Assembly (NCBI GenBank): GCA_034003325.1
Contig: JAVEYW010000009.1
Span: forward strand, 1-64,000
Reading direction: 5' to 3'
From: Desulfobacterales bacterium
GTDB taxonomy: Bacteria; Desulfobacterota; Desulfobacteria; Desulfobacterales; JAFDDL01
Length of the DNA stretch: 64,000 nucleotides
Shown here piece after piece: positions 55,328-64,000 of the stretch (its first letter is position 1; the number at the start of each line of letters is the position of its first letter). The notes beneath the pieces are model-generated. The model was not told the origin of the DNA and made no database searches. It worked only from the letters and a program-made list of their open reading frames with translations. Made by a program: the position numbers and the translations under genes.

Positions 55328-55558
55328 TTAGAATACGGCCTTCAACAAGCAGGAAATCGCCATGGAAAAGGGAATATTCGCTGGTTTATCAATGGTACGG
55401 TCTGCGGCGGGAGAGTCCAAGGCAATTGGAAAGAAAAGATGCTCAGGTGCCGTTCCTGTGAAGTATTGCAACGCCTGCTCTGATGCATCTTTTTTCAAGC
55501 CGCCTTTCCTGTCGTATTCATAACGAACCACAACTGCACTTTGATGTTGCCTTGCCAT
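55328..55558 (-). CDS. hypothetical small protein, 76 residues
   Basis: A minus-strand ORF begins MARQHQSAVVVRYEYDRKG. I do not recognise it. It lies in a 690-bp region (54903-55588) that otherwise holds no clear gene, next to the remnant of a transporter gene, so it may also be part of decayed DNA. No strong ribosome-binding site. Confidence 0.3.
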   Translation of the reverse strand: MARQHQSAVVVRYEYDRKGGLKKDASEQALQYFTGTAPEHLFFPIALDSPAADRTIDKPANIPFSMAISCLLKAVF

Positions 55559-55588
55559 GATAAATCCGTTTCATTTATTTTAACCCAC

Positions 55589-55843
55589 TCAGCACTTGGC
55601 CTGACCGGGTGCGATTCTGCGCAGAGAACAGCCGGTCCGCAAGCGGTTCAGGAGGCCGAAAATGATGAACATGGTGTGCATACTGACCATAAAATCGTGG
55701 GCCGTGTGAACCGATATCGGCAGGTTTTCAATAAAAAAGGTAAGAATGATAACGATAGTCATGCTGGTCAACATGCCCATGGAACCCATGGCGGTCCCCA
55801 TGCTCGATGCCATGCCGTAATCCTTGGCATGAACGCGGGTGAC
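55589..55843 (-). pseudogene. C-terminal remnant of an MFS transporter gene
   Basis: The frame reads VTRVHAKDYGMASSMGTAMG and continues with two hydrophobic segments (TSMTIVIILTFFIENL and FMVSMHTMFIIFGLLNRL). This resembles the last two helices of drug-efflux MFS proteins (EmrB/QacA type), where a G(L/M)ASs-type motif precedes helix 13. An in-frame stop precedes it and no N-terminal part is found, so the gene is truncated. It ends 23 bases before the aldehyde ferredoxin oxidoreductase gene on the other strand. Confidence 0.6.
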
Positions 55844-55866
55844 CTATTCACCATGAGGAGGTTTTT

Positions 55867-57804
55867 ATGTATGCATGGTGTGGAACTTTGCTGGGCGTTG
55901 ATTTGACCTGCCAAACCTTCGAAAAAAAGGTTCTGAATCCTGATGTGGCCAGGGACTTTTTGGGGGGGCGCGGTCTCAATGCAAAAACGCTTTTCGATCG
56001 GGTGAAGCCCGGCATCGATCCCCTGGCCCCGGAAAATCTCCTCTGTTTTGCGCCTGGCATGTTGACCGCCACCTCACTGGGGCTCGCCAGTCGTCTTCAC
56101 GTAAGCACCCTTTCTCCATACAGCGGAATTCTGGGGGACGGCAATGTCGGCGGCGCCATGGCCAGTGTCATGAAGCAGGCTGGATATGATCAAATTGTGG
56201 TGGCAGGCGCTTCATCGAAACCTGTTTACCTGCTTATCGAAGACGGTGAAATCTCCTTTCACGACGCAGGTAACCTGTGGGGCCTCACCACTTGGGCTAC
56301 TACCGACGCACTTGTCCAACGCCACGGAAAGGGGGTGTGCGTTGCCTGCATCGGCCAAGCCGGGGAGAACCTGGTGCGTCAGGCTTCTACCATTGTGGAC
56401 AAATACGCTTCGGCTGCGCGGGGCAGTGGAGCGGTATGGGGTTCCAAAAAGCTGAAGGCCATGGTGCTGAGAGGCACAGGAGGACCCGAACTGTTCGATC
56501 GCCCCGGCTATATCGCCCTGACCCGGGAGGACAAACGGTTCCTGACCCAAGACCGCGTGCAAAAGGAAGTGGCCTCGGTATACGGCTCCCACTATGGTGT
56601 GACCCACTGGTTCCCCGGCTTTCGCAACTCCGCGAAAGTACTTTCCGCCGACGAAATCCCACCGGCACTGCGCCCGGAGGCGTGGAAAGCTTACGAAATC
56701 GGTCGCGTGGGTTGTCGAGGTTGCCATATTAAATGCAAGAATGCTTATAAAATTCCAGAGGGGGGGCGCAAGGGTGAAATGGGTGAGGCGCTTGAGTATG
56801 AAGCGATTTACTGCCTTGGCACCAACTGCGGCGTGTTCGATCCCCTTGCCATCATGGAAATGGAGAACCTCTGTGACGCATACGGGGTAGATGTCATTGC
56901 GATTGGCAACACCATCGCACTGGCCAAAGACCTTTATAACCGCGGCATCATCGATGACAGGGTCACCGATGGTCTCGACCTCTCCTGGGAGAACGTCGAA
57001 GGTCAGGTGGAATTGATCCATAAGACGGTGATGCGCGAAGGCTTTGGCAATCTTATTGCCGAGGGGATGTACGCCTTGGCCAAAAGAATCGGCAAAGGGG
57101 CCATGGACTACTGCTACCATGTAAAGGGCCTGGGGCGCGGCGTCTATCCTGCCGGCCTCTTCTCGCTTGCCCATGCCGTTGCCACGCGTGGCGCCGATCA
57201 CTTGCGCGGTCGAAGCTGGGCCGCCGGGGATAACTCCGATGAGGAAGTGCTCAAAGAACTCGTAGCGAAAGGGATCATCAGCAATGATCCTGTCCAATCC
57301 ATCATTCACGGCGAACGGGTCACCACCCTGGCTGATTGCATCGGTCGTTGCAAAGGGGCCGTGAATACGTGGACATGCGCGCTTCCCCTGGTTTGGAAAG
57401 GGTCCCTGTTCGAAGGCTTGGCCGAGATGCTGACCAAAGCCACCGGCATTCCCTTTACGGCCAAAATGGTCGTGGCGGTCTCCGATCGCGTGGGGGCAGT
57501 GGAACGCGCTTTTAACGCACGCCGGGGGATCACGATAAAAGAGGATAGGTTGCCCCAGCGCCTGGAATTCAGAAACACGCCCGAGGGTGCAATGGAAAGA
57601 AAAACTCACCTAACCCTGGTCAGAGCCTGGTATGAAAAGAATGGCTATGACACAGTAACCGGTCGACCCACTCGGCAGACTTGCGAGCGCCTTAATATTG
57701 CCGAGGTTGCCAAAAGACTTGAGGAAGACGGCCCTTATAACACATGGGACGGACCGCCCTTGAGGGATTTGAATAGCTACCCCAAGGGCGGAAAGCGCTT
57801 CTGA
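55867..57804 (+). CDS. aor: tungsten-type aldehyde:ferredoxin oxidoreductase
   Basis: This 645-residue enzyme covers all three AOR domains. Ligands of the [4Fe-4S] cluster appear as C283-x2-C286-x3-C290 and a late Cys (C491 or C495 in DCIGRC), nearly the spacing of the Pyrococcus enzyme. The N-terminal pterin-binding domain begins GTLLGVDLTCQTFE and includes RDFLGGRGLNAKTLFDRV. It oxidises aldehydes to acids with ferredoxin, or reduces acids. GAGGAGG lies 6-12 bases before the ATG. MobB, the molybdopterin-binding protein and FmdE nearby fit cofactor supply. Confidence 0.93.
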   Translation: MYAWCGTLLGVDLTCQTFEKKVLNPDVARDFLGGRGLNAKTLFDRVKPGIDPLAPENLLCFAPGMLTATSLGLASRLHVSTLSPYSGILGDGNVGGAMASVMKQAGYDQIVVAGASSKPVYLLIEDGEISFHDAGNLWGLTTWATTDALVQRHGKGVCVACIGQAGENLVRQASTIVDKYASAARGSGAVWGSKKLKAMVLRGTGGPELFDRPGYIALTREDKRFLTQDRVQKEVASVYGSHYGVTHWFPGFRNSAKVLSADEIPPALRPEAWKAYEIGRVGCRGCHIKCKNAYKIPEGGRKGEMGEALEYEAIYCLGTNCGVFDPLAIMEMENLCDAYGVDVIAIGNTIALAKDLYNRGIIDDRVTDGLDLSWENVEGQVELIHKTVMREGFGNLIAEGMYALAKRIGKGAMDYCYHVKGLGRGVYPAGLFSLAHAVATRGADHLRGRSWAAGDNSDEEVLKELVAKGIISNDPVQSIIHGERVTTLADCIGRCKGAVNTWTCALPLVWKGSLFEGLAEMLTKATGIPFTAKMVVAVSDRVGAVERAFNARRGITIKEDRLPQRLEFRNTPEGAMERKTHLTLVRAWYEKNGYDTVTGRPTRQTCERLNIAEVAKRLEEDGPYNTWDGPPLRDLNSYPKGGKRF

Positions 57805-58008
57805 ATATCCTTTCCCGACCAACCAGCTTCATTTTACGGAAGCTGTGTTGGTGAAGTGATTTCACATGAAGCCTCCGGACAGAACAGTTTCAACCACATG
57901 CTGCCTTTGGTTTCCGTCTTCTCGGTTGTGGGTAGAGAGAACCGCTCCTCTTCCGCCATACAGGCATCTTCGGGACAAAACACCTTTAGCCACTTATCTT
58001 TTTTATTA

Positions 58009-59280
58009 TCAGCCAGTTGGAGCCTCTTTGTCGTTTACGGGCACTGGGGTGTTGCGACCGAAAACCGCGAACCCGACAGTGCCGATGATCCCGAAAACGA
58101 ACGCCGTAAGGAGGTTCGTCTGCGGGCTGATTTGCCATAAGAACGCGCCGCCCAGCGCGGCCATGGCAACAAAAACATCTCGGATGAGATAATAGAGCCC
58201 GAACATGCCCGCCTTACAGCTATCAGGTGATAGATCCATAATGAGTGATTTGCGGGTGGGCTCGCCGAATTCCTTAAGTCCCCGTAAAAAAAAGGCGGCC
58301 AGCAGCCACTCGAAGGAATGGCTGAACAGAAGCACCAGCGGGAAAAGGGTGAAAAAAATAAAGGTCACGAGAACAAAGGGCTTCTTGGTGCTTCTGTCCG
58401 CCATATAGGCTACCGGGATGTAGACAAGCACTGCCGTTGCCATCTCGATGGTGGTCAGAAGACCGAACTGGACGGCGGAGACAGGATCGGCGACGGTTTT
58501 CATGCACCAGACCACTACAAATGCATAGGGGATCTGTTCGCAGAAACGAATCAGTATATCGGTCACCAGCAGCCCCTTCATGGTCGGATTCATCAATCGC
58601 AGCAGTTTGAGCGGGTTTTTTTCCGGCGAGAGATTGCAAGTGTCCTTTGATGGATTTGCAATAGGCGTATCATCTTCGATCAGACGCTGCTGAAGAATCA
58701 GGGCAGCTCCCGCGAGCACCAGTGCTGCCGCAAACGCCAGGCGCACGCCGTCCCGCTCCCCCCAAACACTGATGAAAATGCCGCCAATCAAGGGTCCCAA
58801 AGCCATGGGAATACGGCGCACCAGTGAGTGCATACTCACGCCCATGGTGCGCTTATGCTGAGGTAATACCTTGTAAATGAGACTCATAGTGGCCGGCAGT
58901 GAGATCGCCGACCAGGAGATAAAGAGTAGCGCTCCGGCCAGCACTGCCTGCCAGGAAGGCACCAGAAGCACCAGGGCGAAGCCGGTCATGGCGACCATGT
59001 TGAACACCAACAGGGAGCGCTTTGTGCCGATCCGATCTGACAGATACCCGCCGGGGAAGCTGTAGAGGGCCGAGAGCAAGTTGTCCATCGCCTGCAAAAG
59101 ACCGATGGCAAGCGCACCCCCGCCCAGCGCCATCAGGTAAATGGGCAAAAACCGCTCTGCCATGTGCTCCCCCATTCCGACCAGCACCACCATGGAGAGT
59201 ACGCCCAAGGTGCTGCGCTGAAGACCTAAAAAGCCGGAGAGCCGGAAGGTATGGTTTTTTAAGGTTTCCTGGATTGCCAT
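58009..59280 (-). CDS. MFS transporter
   Basis: This 423-residue protein has twelve predicted helices. The loop 2-3 motif appears as GGYLSDRIGTKRSLL (G-x3-D-R-x-G-x-K), typical of major facilitator proteins. A charged loop near residue 210 separates the two halves. It follows chrB by 57 bp on the same strand. In some genomes ChrB-like proteins pair with MFS genes, so chromate or oxyanion export is possible, but the family is broad. Confidence 0.85.
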   Translation of the reverse strand: MAIQETLKNHTFRLSGFLGLQRSTLGVLSMVVLVGMGEHMAERFLPIYLMALGGGALAIGLLQAMDNLLSALYSFPGGYLSDRIGTKRSLLVFNMVAMTGFALVLLVPSWQAVLAGALLFISWSAISLPATMSLIYKVLPQHKRTMGVSMHSLVRRIPMALGPLIGGIFISVWGERDGVRLAFAAALVLAGAALILQQRLIEDDTPIANPSKDTCNLSPEKNPLKLLRLMNPTMKGLLVTDILIRFCEQIPYAFVVVWCMKTVADPVSAVQFGLLTTIEMATAVLVYIPVAYMADRSTKKPFVLVTFIFFTLFPLVLLFSHSFEWLLAAFFLRGLKEFGEPTRKSLIMDLSPDSCKAGMFGLYYLIRDVFVAMAALGGAFLWQISPQTNLLTAFVFGIIGTVGFAVFGRNTPVPVNDKEAPTG

Positions 59281-59337
59281 GAGCTTTTCCTTTAAGGACT
59301 CGGTGAATTATGCCGATCTTCTTGCGCGCGGTTCGGT

Positions 59338-60306
59338 TCACGTTTGTTTTTCAAAATAGGCATAAAGGTTTTCGAATAGCTTGAAGCCCTCCTGCATGCG
59401 TCGATTGTCCTCCGGGTGAGAGGCAACCAGACCGGTCAACAACGCATTAAAACCATCCGTTTCCCTGCGGCCGTATTTAGCGTCTTTGAGATCGATGTCG
59501 TGAACCACTTCGGCTAAAGGAAAAAGCGCCCGGTCCTGGAGATGCAGGCGCTGGATCATTATTTCGAAGCTGCACAGGTTTCCCTCGTGGGTGAATTCTC
59601 CGTCAAACATGTCGAATCGAAGCTCTCCCTCCTTCGGGACATAGCGTGAACCCTGGACGAACTTGAAAACCGCCTCGGGATCCATAAATCGGAGGATCAG
59701 CCACCCGCACGCGATGCGGTCAATAAAGAGGTTTTTTCTTGTCACCCAGATTTTTCCTTTGAGGGTGTCAAATCCTTCTTTGGGGGCGGATGGTGCCCAT
59801 GTCTTTCCAGACACTTTTGCCGAAAGGTCGCTCAGGAGGCTTTTAGCAGTTTCCTGCTCGGGCGGCGGAAAGAAATCGATGCTCCTCACCTCGTCCAATC
59901 TGCGCTGTAACTTTGTCAAATGGAGCGGAATTCTTACCGCCGAGTCTGGCGGGTCCGTTTGCCTTGAAGAACATTCGGTCACTAACTGATTGGTCTCTTG
60001 AATGATTTTTTCGTAATCCGACTTGCGGGCGCCCTGAAATAGCGCCATAACTTTTTCGTCGGAGAGACCTTCCAGAAACCGGACCTCTGAAATCGAACCA
60101 TCTCCGCCGCCCTCTATGATCTCTTTTAATATCCAGCTCAAGTCTTCCCGGGACTGATCGGAAATGGGCGTGGCGTAGACAGACTGTTTGACGGCCACAG
60201 CCCCCACCTGCTGGAGGCGCCGCCAGATTTTCACTCTAAGCGCGTTGGGGGTGGGCGGTATCTGGTGGATTAGCAGCAACCATTTTAATGGGGCATTGAG
60301 TGTCAT
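59338..60306 (-). CDS. chrB: ChrB-like chromate resistance protein
   Basis: This protein of about 322 residues has a ChrB N-terminal domain (about 5-150, WLLLIHQIPPTPNALRVKIW) and a C-terminal chromate-resistance domain (about 185-320, with WVTRKNLFIDRIACGWLI and FDMFDGEFTHEGNLCSFE). ChrB acts as a chromate-sensitive regulator in Ochrobactrum; other homologues are of unclear function. ATG at 60306 has GGAG six bases upstream; ATG at 60318 is the alternative. It precedes the MFS gene, not a chrA gene. Confidence 0.85.
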   Translation of the reverse strand: MTLNAPLKWLLLIHQIPPTPNALRVKIWRRLQQVGAVAVKQSVYATPISDQSREDLSWILKEIIEGGGDGSISEVRFLEGLSDEKVMALFQGARKSDYEKIIQETNQLVTECSSRQTDPPDSAVRIPLHLTKLQRRLDEVRSIDFFPPPEQETAKSLLSDLSAKVSGKTWAPSAPKEGFDTLKGKIWVTRKNLFIDRIACGWLILRFMDPEAVFKFVQGSRYVPKEGELRFDMFDGEFTHEGNLCSFEIMIQRLHLQDRALFPLAEVVHDIDLKDAKYGRRETDGFNALLTGLVASHPEDNRRMQEGFKLFENLYAYFEKQT

Positions 60307-60343
60307 GGGTTTCTCCATAGCAAATATACCTTAGCAATGTATC

Positions 60344-60362
60344 AGATGTTACATCTTGTCAA
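60344..60362 (-). promoter_or_regulatory. promoter -35 and palindromic operator before chrB
   Basis: Minus-strand TTGACA (60357-60362) abuts the perfect palindrome AGATGT-A-ACATCT (60344-60356), which fills most of the promoter spacer. A repressor or MerR-like activator could bind here. A similar TTGTTACAT lies near 60448. The 60319-60734 gap has no gene I can support. Confidence 0.5.
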
Positions 60363-60734
60363 GATCGATCTTAATAAAAATGCCTTTTGACGTTTAAATT
60401 AACACAATATTTATTGGGATTGACTATCTGATTTGTTAAAGAAACAGTTGTTACATAAAAATAGGTAGCGGGGTGAACGAAGATGGTGCTTAGGGGGTTG
60501 GAAGATGCCAATATGCCGGTTGTAAGCGGAAGGCCGGCGCAGTTTTAAAACCAAGCCGCTTTTTCTGGTCGTTTCGGCTTTGAGGCATCATATTTAATGA
60601 ACGCAGCTGGTAAGATGCAATGGGAAACGGGTTAAAGTACCCCAGCAGCCGCCGGGCTGGCAACCCCCGAAAAAAATAATAAACCAGCTCCCAAAAGCAT
60701 ATGCGGTTGCTCTGGAATCAACCAGTCTAAATCC

Positions 60735-60763
60735 TTGACACTTTCGGGCGTTATGACTAAAGT
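60735..60763 (+). promoter_or_regulatory. promoter of ileS
   Basis: TTGACA (60735-60740), 17-bp spacer and TAAAGT (60758-60763), about 48 bases before the ileS start. Confidence 0.65.
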
Positions 60764-60810
60764 TCCCCGTCTAAAATAGAAATTTCGTTCTATCCGATAC
60801 GGAGGATGTG

Positions 60811-63615
60811 ATGGATTATAAAAATACGCTCAATTTGCCCGAGACTCGGTTTCCCATGAAAGCGAGCCTGATCAACAAGGAACCCGAACAGCTAAAAGCA
60901 TGGGATGAGGCAAGGCTTTACGATAAAATCCGCGAGGATTCAAAGGGAAGACCGCGCTTTATTTTGCATGACGGACCCCCCTATGCCAACGGCCACATTC
61001 ATATGGGCACGGCGCTAAATAAGGTTTTGAAAGATATTATCATTCGTTCCCGCCAGATGAGCGGATTCGATGCGCCCTATGTGCCGGGCTGGGACTGCCA
61101 CGGATTGCCCATCGAGCACAATGTGGATCAGGAACTGGGTTCCCAAAAAAAGGAAATGAGCCAGGCCGATTTCAGGCGGCAGTGTCGAAAATATGCGGAA
61201 AAATTCATCGACATTCAGCGTGAGGAATTCAAGCGTCTGGGCGTCATGGGAGAATGGGAGAACCCTTATCTGACCATGACCTATCCGTATGAGGCCATCA
61301 TCGCACGGGAGTGTTGCCAATTCGCCTTAAACGGCAGTTTGTTCAAAAGCAAAAAGCCGATTCACTGGTGTCCGCGGTGCAATACCGCTTTGGCCGAGGC
61401 GGAGATCGAATACCACGATGAAACCTCGCCTTCCATTTTTGTCAAATTCGCCTTGAAGGATGATATCAGCGGGCTTTATCCGGCGCTCAAGGATAAAAAG
61501 GTGTCCGTGGTCATCTGGACCACCACACCCTGGACGATTCCGGCCAATCTTGGTATCAGCCTGCATCCTGAATTTGAATATGCGGCCGTTGCGGTGGGTG
61601 GCGATGACGTGCTGATTTTGGCCCGAGAGCTGACGGCTTCCTGCATGGCGCAATTTGGCGTAACGGATTATCAGGTGTTGGCTGAGATAAAGGCGTCGGA
61701 CCTGGAAAGGAAAAATTGCCGCCATCCGCTGTATGACCGGGATTCCATGATGTTGTTGGGCACGCATGTCACCCTTGAGGCTGGCACCGGGTGCGTGCAT
61801 ACGGCACCGGGCCATGGTCGCGAGGACCATGAAGTGGGTCTTGCTTATGGTCTTGAAACCTATTCGCCGGTGGATGAAAACGGACGGTTTACCAAGGACG
61901 TTGAATTTTTTGCGGGACAGTTTGTTTTTGACGCCAACAAGGCCATCAATGCGATGTTGACCGAAAAAGGCGCGCTCTTAAAAGAGAGCAAACTGACCCA
62001 TTCCTATCCCCATTGCTGGCGGTGCAAAAAGCCGGTTTTTTTCCGGGCGACGCCCCAATGGTTTATTTCCATGGACAAGACCGGGTTGCGGCAAAAGGCC
62101 CTGGCCGAGATCGATCGCGTTCAGTGGATTCCGCACTGGGGCCGGGAGAGAATCTACGGCATGATTGAAAAACGCCCGGACTGGTGCATTTCACGGCAGC
62201 GGGCATGGGGAGTTCCCATCACGGTTTTTTATTGCCGAGATTGCGAGACCATGCATATCAGCCAGGCCTTTGTGGATCATGTGGTCGAGTTGTTCAAGCA
62301 ACACGGCGCCGATGTTTGGTTTGAAAAGGATGCGTCTGAATTGCTGCCGGTGGGGGCGGCATGTGAAAAATGCGGCGGCACGGATTTTATCAAGGAAACC
62401 GATATCCTGGACGTGTGGTTTGATTCCGGTGTTACCCACGCGGGGGTGCTGGAGGCCCGGGAAAATCTGTCCTGGCCTGCGGACTTGTATCTGGAGGGCA
62501 GCGACCAACATCGGGGTTGGTTTCACAGCTCGCTTCTGGAGGCGGTGGGAACCCGCGGCAGCGCGCCGTATAAGGCGGTGTTGACCCATGGATTCGTCGT
62601 GGACGCCGAAGGCAAGAAAATGAGTAAATCTCTTGGCAACGTGGTGGCGCCCAAGGAAGTGATCAATAAATACGGGGCGGAGATATTGCGGCTGTGGGTG
62701 TCGGCGTCGGATTATCGGGATGACGTCCGGATTTCAGAAACGATTCTAAAGCAGCTCAGTGATGCCTACCGCAGAATCCGAAACACCTGCCGGTTTCTGC
62801 TCGGCAACTTGAAAGACTTTAACCCGGCCACGGACAGTGTTGACGATGCGTCCATGCCGGATATCGACCGGTTTGCGCTGCACAAACTTCAGGAGTTGAT
62901 CGCCAGGTGCCGAAAGGCCTATGATGAGTTTGAGCTGCATATCATTTATCATGCCATTTTTAATTTCTGCACCCTGGACATGTCGGCATTTTATCTGGAC
63001 GTGTTGAAGGATCGGCTCTACACTTCGCCACCGGCGTCTCACGAGAGAAGAAGCGCTCAGACGGTTATGTACGCCTTGCTCGACGGGATGGTTCGGCTGA
63101 TGGCGCCGGTCATGTCCTTTACCGCCGAGGAGGTGTGGCGGTACATGCCCGAAACGGCCGAAAAGGAATCCAGCGTGCACCGGGCCGCAATGCCCACGGC
63201 CAATGAGGCCCGTGTGGATAAGGCGTTGGCGAAAACCTGGGAGGGCCTCCTTCAAGTGCGTCGCGAGGTGACCAAGGTTTTGGAGCGGGCGCGCGCCGAA
63301 AAAATGATCGGTCATTCTCTGGATGCCGGCGTGACGCTTTATGTGAATGACGCGCTGCAAGCCCTGCTGAGACCCTACGCGAATGATTTGCGTACCATTT
63401 TTATTACCTCCAAGGCCGAGATCGCGGCATTCGAAAGCGCCGCCGGTGCGGGAGAGGCAACGGAGATGGAAGGATTGCGAATCGCCGTCTCGCGGGTTTC
63501 CGAAGAAAAATGCGAGCGTTGCTGGATTTATGATGCCACAGTGGGCGAGGATGAAACGCATTCGACGATCTGTAAGCGTTGCCGGGATGCCCTGGCGGCA
63601 ATTGGCGTATCGTGA
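60811..63615 (+). CDS. ileS: isoleucyl-tRNA synthetase
   Basis: This enzyme of about 934 residues has the class I signature HIGH as NGHIHMGTA (about 60-68), an editing domain (about 190-400), KMSKS as KKMSKSLGN (about 603-611), an anticodon-binding domain and a C-terminal zinc site CERCWIYDA ... CKRCRDAL. It charges tRNA-Ile. The Zn tail marks the bacterial type. GGAGG ends five bases before the ATG at 60811; GTG at 60808 is also possible. lspA follows with a one-base stop/start overlap. Confidence 0.97.
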   Translation: MDYKNTLNLPETRFPMKASLINKEPEQLKAWDEARLYDKIREDSKGRPRFILHDGPPYANGHIHMGTALNKVLKDIIIRSRQMSGFDAPYVPGWDCHGLPIEHNVDQELGSQKKEMSQADFRRQCRKYAEKFIDIQREEFKRLGVMGEWENPYLTMTYPYEAIIARECCQFALNGSLFKSKKPIHWCPRCNTALAEAEIEYHDETSPSIFVKFALKDDISGLYPALKDKKVSVVIWTTTPWTIPANLGISLHPEFEYAAVAVGGDDVLILARELTASCMAQFGVTDYQVLAEIKASDLERKNCRHPLYDRDSMMLLGTHVTLEAGTGCVHTAPGHGREDHEVGLAYGLETYSPVDENGRFTKDVEFFAGQFVFDANKAINAMLTEKGALLKESKLTHSYPHCWRCKKPVFFRATPQWFISMDKTGLRQKALAEIDRVQWIPHWGRERIYGMIEKRPDWCISRQRAWGVPITVFYCRDCETMHISQAFVDHVVELFKQHGADVWFEKDASELLPVGAACEKCGGTDFIKETDILDVWFDSGVTHAGVLEARENLSWPADLYLEGSDQHRGWFHSSLLEAVGTRGSAPYKAVLTHGFVVDAEGKKMSKSLGNVVAPKEVINKYGAEILRLWVSASDYRDDVRISETILKQLSDAYRRIRNTCRFLLGNLKDFNPATDSVDDASMPDIDRFALHKLQELIARCRKAYDEFELHIIYHAIFNFCTLDMSAFYLDVLKDRLYTSPPASHERRSAQTVMYALLDGMVRLMAPVMSFTAEEVWRYMPETAEKESSVHRAAMPTANEARVDKALAKTWEGLLQVRREVTKVLERARAEKMIGHSLDAGVTLYVNDALQALLRPYANDLRTIFITSKAEIAAFESAAGAGEATEMEGLRIAVSRVSEEKCERCWIYDATVGEDETHSTICKRCRDALAAIGVS

Positions 63616-64000
63616 TGTCGAATCCTGCTGAAAAAGACATGACACGGCACGGCATCGCCCGGCTGGGTATTATCACGGCGCTGATTGTGGTGTTGGACCA
63701 GATTACCAAGCTGATCATTACGCGCACCCTCCCCCTGCACGAGTCCATTCCCGTCATCGACGGGTTTTTCAACCTTACCCATGTCCTTAATCCCGGCGGG
63801 GCCTTCGGGGTATTCGCTCAGGCCGGGCCGGGGGTTCGGTATTTCTTTTTCATCGGCGTTTCGCTCGTTGCGCTGGGTCTGGTGTTTTATTTTTATCGGA
63901 CCACCCCGCGATCGCATCCGGTTCTCGGCGCCGCATTCGCCCTTATTTTCAGCGGTGCCGTGGGCAATCTGATTGACCGGGTGCGTTTCGGGGTTGTCAT
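63615..64000 (+). CDS. lspA: lipoprotein signal peptidase LspA (cut by window end)
   Basis: The first 128 residues are visible. LVVLDQITK-like (VVLDQITKLII, about 24-34), NLTHVLNPGGAFGVF and SGAVGNLIDRVRFG match the conserved LspA motifs; D in GNLIDR is one catalytic Asp and the second should lie just beyond the window. Three of four membrane helices are in view. It cleaves prolipoprotein signal peptides. The ATG overlaps the ileS stop (TGATG), the ileS-lspA order found in many bacteria. Confidence 0.95.
   Translation, partial: MSNPAEKDMTRHGIARLGIITALIVVLDQITKLIITRTLPLHESIPVIDGFFNLTHVLNPGGAFGVFAQAGPGVRYFFFIGVSLVALGLVFYFYRTTPRSHPVLGAAFALIFSGAVGNLIDRVRFGVV

Noticed and set aside
55541-55906. 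121-residue plus-strand ORF before aor
   Set aside because: His- and Gly-rich antisense of the MFS remnant that overlaps the aor start; no independent support.
56212-57609. 465-residue minus-strand ORF opposite aor
   Set aside because: It is the antisense shadow of a well-supported aor gene with all Fe-S ligands; composition is not protein-like.

Overview
The window reads as part of a Gram-negative, anaerobic, sulfate-reducer-like chromosome, most likely Desulfobacterota (Desulfobacterales type). The supporting genes are a tungsten/molybdenum aldehyde:ferredoxin oxidoreductase with FmdE, MobB and a molybdopterin-binding protein, TamA/TamB outer-membrane assembly, an RND pump, PAS-rich regulators, and a Liv-type ABC transporter with built-in acyl-CoA synthetases. 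Taxonomy is inferred from gene content only.

Positions 1-9263 hold a chromosomal integron. IntI lies at 8280-9263 (-). To its left is an AT-rich array of minus-strand genes separated by about 60-bp attC sites at 939-998, 3367-3427, 4624-4684 and 5833-5894. IntI points the same way as the cassettes and its 3' end faces the array, the rare 'reverse integron' layout. The most striking cassette carries three overlapping genes: a HAM1/ITPA-like protein, a SIR2 NADase-like protein and an adenosine deaminase-like protein. This matches the components of the Kongming antiphage system, which signals through dITP and depletes NAD+. Other cassettes carry an HNH endonuclease, a HEPN-like protein (RNDIVH), a Cys/His metal-binding protein and a DUF2939 protein, so the array looks like a defence store.

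Positions 9.7-23.1 kb form a plus-strand envelope block: tamA, tamB, a TolC-like channel, an RND adaptor, an RND permease and corA. From 23 to 31 kb come a DJ-1 protein, a PerM-type permease, tRNA-Ala(GGC), a sigma54-type promoter before amt, an ADP-ribosylglycohydrolase homologue and a B12-binding radical SAM protein. From 31 to 36 kb is a cold-shock/RNA group (cspA, rhlE, deaD). Both helicase genes have an intrinsic terminator in the leader, which suggests attenuation.

From 36 to 39 kb are an SDR, a cupin and an alpha/beta hydrolase. A GAF-PAS-LuxR regulator (39.2 kb) precedes a probable organic-acid uptake and activation operon: livG, acyl-CoA synthetase, livH, livM, binding protein, livF, uspA, a second acyl-CoA synthetase and a hotdog thioesterase. 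A sigma54 activator with a Cys-rich PAS domain follows. From 52.6 to 57.8 kb lie mobB, a molybdopterin-binding protein, fmdE and the aldehyde ferredoxin oxidoreductase. Then come a chrB-MFS pair, ileS and the start of lspA.

Two dispersed repeat families run through the window. R1 (five copies of about 110-140 bp with an internal 8-bp tandem repeat) often abuts gene ends, and one copy supplies the apparent start codon of tamB. A second, MITE-like family has two copies flanking the perM-tRNA segment.
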